Source: Candidatus Gastranaerophilales bacterium
GTDB lineage: Bacteria; Cyanobacteriota; Vampirovibrionia; Gastranaerophilales; Gastranaerophilaceae
NCBI GenBank assembly: GCA_944326475.1
Contig: CALVEC010000002.1
Span: 104,816 to 168,815, forward strand
Direction of reading: 5' to 3'
Length of the DNA stretch: 64,000 nt
The position numbers and the translations under genes were made by a program. Each line of letters begins with the position of its first letter. The first letter of the stretch is position 1. Below the pieces are notes generated by a model that worked only from the letters and a program-made list of their open reading frames with translations, did no database searches and was not told the origin of the DNA. Positions 61,854 to 64,000 of this stretch are shown here, in pieces.

Positions 61854-62045
61854 ATGGTAGATTCTATTTCCTCAGCCATGGCGTCCCAGACTCAGGCATT
61901 GCAAATGCAAATTTCTGCATTGACAATGGCTAAACAACAAGGCGCTATTGCACTACAATTACTTGCAGGTGCGACTAATATGCCGCAGGATCCGTCGACA
62001 ATTACATCAGCGCAACTGCAATCCCCCATTGACATCAGAGTCTAA
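61854..62045 (+). CDS. YjfB-like putative motility protein
   Basis: A 63-residue protein, mostly one Gln/Ala-rich helix ('MASQTQALQMQISALTMAKQQGAIALQLL'), resembling the small YjfB 'putative motility' family. AAAGGG precedes the ATG. Its end 'ITSAQLQSPIDIRV' is repeated in the next gene as 'ITKEQLQSPIDLKV'. It is followed by its own terminator. It may link to the flagellar genes at 9953-13479. Confidence 0.65.
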   Translation: MVDSISSAMASQTQALQMQISALTMAKQQGAIALQLLAGATNMPQDPSTITSAQLQSPIDIRV

Positions 62046-62072
62046 AAAGCGGCAAATTCGCCGCTTTTTGAT
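62046..62072 (+). terminator. Terminator after YjfB-like gene
   Basis: AAAAAGCGGC-AAATTC-GCCGCTTTTT: perfect stem and T-run directly after the stop codon. Confidence 0.9.
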
Positions 62073-62154
62073 ATGTTAAAAAGATAAGTATTAAGTTAGA
62101 ATAGACCCGCAATAGAGTTCGGGCGAGTCGGAGAGTAGAGAAAGAAGGAAAATT

Positions 62155-62427
62155 ATGACTATTTTGGCTTATTCAACAAGTTCTGCGGAAACATCCGGAA
62201 TGGATATGAATGCATGGATTGCAAAACTGCAGGAAGGTAAAAAAAGTACTGCGCAGCTGCAGCAGGAAATGCTCGAAAATTCGATTCAAAGTGTCGATAC
62301 AAATAATATTGATGATATTGCTGAAAATTTAAAAACTGATGAAGAAACAGAAGAAGATGAAGAAATACAGGAACCGTCTGAAATTACAAAAGAACAGCTT
62401 CAATCTCCAATCGATTTGAAAGTATAA
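62155..62427 (+). CDS. Small acidic protein sharing a C-terminal tag with the YjfB-like protein
   Basis: A 90-residue protein with no recognised domain. The first 45 residues are helical and Gln/Ser-rich; residues 50-75 are strongly acidic (run of Glu and Asp); the last 14 residues, 'EITKEQLQSPIDLKV' in context, match the end of the protein at 61854. GAAGGAA precedes the ATG. It is flanked by terminators, so it is a separate unit. Confidence 0.7.
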   Translation: MTILAYSTSSAETSGMDMNAWIAKLQEGKKSTAQLQQEMLENSIQSVDTNNIDDIAENLKTDEETEEDEEIQEPSEITKEQLQSPIDLKV

Positions 62428-62440
62428 GTTAGAAAAAATG

Positions 62441-62478
62441 GAAAATACTGCTCTTGCAAAAGAGCAGTATTTTTTTGT
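62441..62478 (+). terminator. Terminator after the small acidic protein
   Basis: AATACTGCTCTT-GCAA-AAGAGCAGTATT plus T5: perfect 12-bp stem. Confidence 0.92.
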
Positions 62479-62550
62479 GTAACAATTTCAGGGTTATGTG
62501 TTTTTTCATGTTTATAAAAATAGTAGAATAAATTTTGACAGGGAGTTTTT

Positions 62551-62757
62551 ATGAAAAAACTGTTTTCTTTATTGATATTTCTTTTTTTGATAACAAATTG
62601 TGCATTTGCCGAGACTGTAATTTTTAATACAAAAACGGGAAAGATTCATAAACCTTCTTGTCCCAGTGTAAAAAGTTGTACCGTAAATTGTATAAAAATA
62701 GATAAAAAAGAGGCTAAATCCCGAGGCGGTGTGCCTTGCAAAAGATGTGGAGGCTAA
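62551..62757 (+). CDS. Small secreted Cys/His metal-site protein
   Basis: A 68-residue protein with a signal peptide (residues 1-20, ending 'NCAFA'). The mature part, 'VIFNTKTGKIHKPSCPSVKSC' then 'IDKKEAKSRGGVPCKRC', has the pattern of the Ada-like metal-binding module (H..xC ... EA...G..PC..C) found at the end of some secreted nucleases, here standing alone. It overlaps the transcription of the glycosylase gene, which starts 3 bases after its stop. Confidence 0.75.
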   Translation: MKKLFSLLIFLFLITNCAFAETVIFNTKTGKIHKPSCPSVKSCTVNCIKIDKKEAKSRGGVPCKRCGG

Positions 62758-62759
62758 AG

Positions 62760-63347
62760 ATGACGGTTGAATCAGAGGCGCTTGATAAAATAAGAGATAA
62801 ATGCAAAAATTGTCACAAGTGCCCGCTTGGTGACACGAGGACAAACTCTGTGTTTTCCGGCGGTACTCCAAACCATAAACTTATGCTAATTGGTGAAGCT
62901 CCGGGATATTGGGAAGATCAGAAAGGAGAACCGTTTGTTGGAAAAGCGGGGCAGCTTTTGGATAAAATTTTTGCCTGCGTTGGTTTGTCTCGTACAAAGG
63001 ATGTGTATATATGTAACACTTTAAAGTGCCGACCGCCTGACAACCGCAATCCGCTGCCGGAAGAAAAAGCAGCTTGCAGAGAATTTTTAGATGCACAAAT
63101 TGAAATTCTAAAACCGCGAATAATACTGCTATGCGGCGGTGTTGCTTTAAATTTAATGCTGGATACTCCAGCCGGTATTACAAAAGTCAGGGGAAAATGG
63201 TTTGATGGTCCCTATGGTTCTAAAATGATGCCGATTTTTCACCCGTCATACCTCCTGAGAAACGATTCCAGAGAAAAAGGCAGTCCAAAATGGCTAATGT
63301 GGCAGGATATTAAGGAAATTAAAAAAGCTTATGATGCACTGGAATAG
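62760..63347 (+). CDS. udg: Uracil-DNA glycosylase, family 4
   Basis: A 195-residue iron-sulfur glycosylase removing uracil from DNA. ATG 62760 follows GGAGG by 6 bases. Cluster Cys in 'CKNCHKCPLGDTRTN', active-site 'LMLIGEAPGYWEDQKGEPFVGKAGQLLDK', 'VYICNTLKCRPPDNRNPLPEE' (two more Cys) and 'PIFHPSYLLRND' (His) are diagnostic. It is coupled to the preceding small gene. Confidence 0.95.
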   Translation: MTVESEALDKIRDKCKNCHKCPLGDTRTNSVFSGGTPNHKLMLIGEAPGYWEDQKGEPFVGKAGQLLDKIFACVGLSRTKDVYICNTLKCRPPDNRNPLPEEKAACREFLDAQIEILKPRIILLCGGVALNLMLDTPAGITKVRGKWFDGPYGSKMMPIFHPSYLLRNDSREKGSPKWLMWQDIKEIKKAYDALE

Positions 63348-63399
63348 TCGATTTTTTGTGTTATAATAGTAAATACATAGTACTTTGAAATATGAATAT

Positions 63400-63812
63400 G
63401 GGGACGTTTTGGATTTGACGGGGTGATAGTCTGTATCAAACTGCGGGTCCGAGCGCTGTTCTCGGTTATCAACGAGCAACTTAAAATAAACGCTAACAAC
63501 GTTATCGAAGGCAATTTCGGCAGAAGCGCAGCTAGAATGGCTGCTTAGTAACCGATAGTTCGACAAACTGAACTATGCCCACTCTTATAGCCCAGCTTGC
63601 CGGCTGTAAGGGTAAATTATGCAAGATGCAGTACGGTGATGAGAATTAGCCGTATCAAGTTTTTTCTCAAGAAGCGTATCTTCTGAAACTGCTTTGTTTT
63701 GGCTCAGGTTATGGATGCTTTCCGTGCTAAAGCAAGATAAAAGCCTCCTACGCTCGTAGATGTTTGCTGCATTCCATTTCGGACAGGGGTTCGATTCCCC
63801 TCGTCTCCACCA
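63400..63812 (+). ncRNA. ssrA: tmRNA
   Basis: The 5' end GGGGACGTTTTGGATTTGACGGGG and the 3' end GGTTCGATTCCCCTCGTCTCCACCA are the tRNA-like halves (GGGGACG pairs with CGTCTCC; CCA is encoded at 63810). The resume codon is GCT near 63492 and the tag reads ANNVIEGNFGRSAARMAA followed by TAG. The start ANN and end AA are usual; the middle is unlike the E. coli tag. The total of 413 is normal. ORFs called across it are artefacts. Confidence 0.95.
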
Positions 63813-64000
63813 TATATTCATATTGCAAAGATTGAAGAAAAAGGAATCGAACCCAATGCTAACGCATAGGGGTTCTTCCCTCTCATAAAATATGACATTT
63901 AGTCATATTTTATTCGGCAGAGTCCTCGTCTCCACCATATATTCATATTGCAAAGATTGAAGAAAAAGGAATCGAACCCAATGCTAACGCATAGGGGTTC
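63799..64000 (+). repeat. 125-bp tandem repeat of the tmRNA 3' end, continuing past the window
   Basis: The sequence from 63799 (last 14 bases of tmRNA, CCTCGTCTCCACCA, plus 63 bases beyond) recurs from 63924 to the window edge with 77 bases identical. Between them lie an inverted T-arm piece (GGAATCGAACCC, 63843-63854), a T-arm-like hairpin, and a perfect hairpin AAAATATGAC/GTCATATTTT (about 63885-63912). It may be an integration site or a tandem expansion; the window ends before this can be told. Confidence 0.85.

Noticed and set aside
63408..63821. ORFs overlapping ssrA
   Set aside because: They lie within the tmRNA and are explained by its conserved RNA sequence.

Overview
The window looks like a chromosomal segment of an anaerobic, AT-rich, diderm, flagellated bacterium. 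The best guess is a gut relative of the Cyanobacteria (Melainabacteria/Vampirovibrionia, Gastranaerophilales type). The sequence shows flagellar rod genes (flgB, flgC, fliE), an outer-membrane autotransporter, a type I secretion pair, an oxygen-sensitive anaerobic ribonucleotide reductase, a trimeric bifurcating-type [FeFe]-hydrogenase, a glutamate synthase split in an archaeal-like way, and several small proteins with an (I/V)SF(G/K/Q) motif near the N-terminus. The taxonomic placement is inference from this combination; no marker-gene search was possible.

Layout. 1-1622: three lineage-type hypothetical genes. 2001-5394: nrdDG behind a cobalamin riboswitch, bounded by exact 65-bp direct repeats that carry the 3' end of tRNA-Ser(CGA). 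5519-9302: two carbohydrate-active-type genes (an uncharacterised barrel-type protein and a GH32 protein whose nucleophile Asp is Asn) with a candidate small RNA between them. 9329-13479: infC with an ATT start, then a leftward two-component system/flagellar rod operon. 13781-14122: RNase P RNA. 15924-19219: a two-gene polysaccharide O-acetylation cassette (AlgJ/X-like plus AlgI-like), switched off by a G12 tract and bounded by 32-bp promoter-like repeats. 19236-19779: an A-B-A-B array of 101/103-bp units built from tRNA-Leu pieces, tRNA-Leu(CAA), and an inverted T-arm copy. 19848-22719: a decayed type I secretion pair and an autotransporter remnant meeting at a rearrangement junction. 22785-26349: small regulators, a candidate sRNA, a sugar kinase and csaB. 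26359-31459: the split glutamate synthase. 31611-49333: housekeeping genes (yebC, ilvD, miaA, ispG, purB, ribD, rsmI) mixed with membrane proteins, a six-repeat Clp-N protein and a GAF-GGDEF cyclase. 49484-54851: a second candidate sRNA and a 1683-aa autotransporter. 55741-59894: the hydrogenase operon. 60158-63347: small exported and motility-type proteins and a family 4 uracil-DNA glycosylase. 63400-64000: tmRNA and a tandem repeat of its 3' end that runs off the window.

How the parts fit together. Energy metabolism is fermentative (NADH/ferredoxin hydrogenase) and DNA precursors can be made without B12 when B12 is short. The cell surface is highly variable: a phase-variable O-acetylase, pyruvylation (csaB), a repeat-rich autotransporter, and a secretion system broken by an 8-bp duplication. 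The most unusual theme is that all three tRNA-like genes (tRNA-Ser, tRNA-Leu, tmRNA) are accompanied by repeat units combining about 13 nt of the gene's own terminus with an inverted copy of the adjacent arm. In two cases these repeats lie next to gene cassettes that have no recognisable integrase. No transposase, integrase or CRISPR array is visible.
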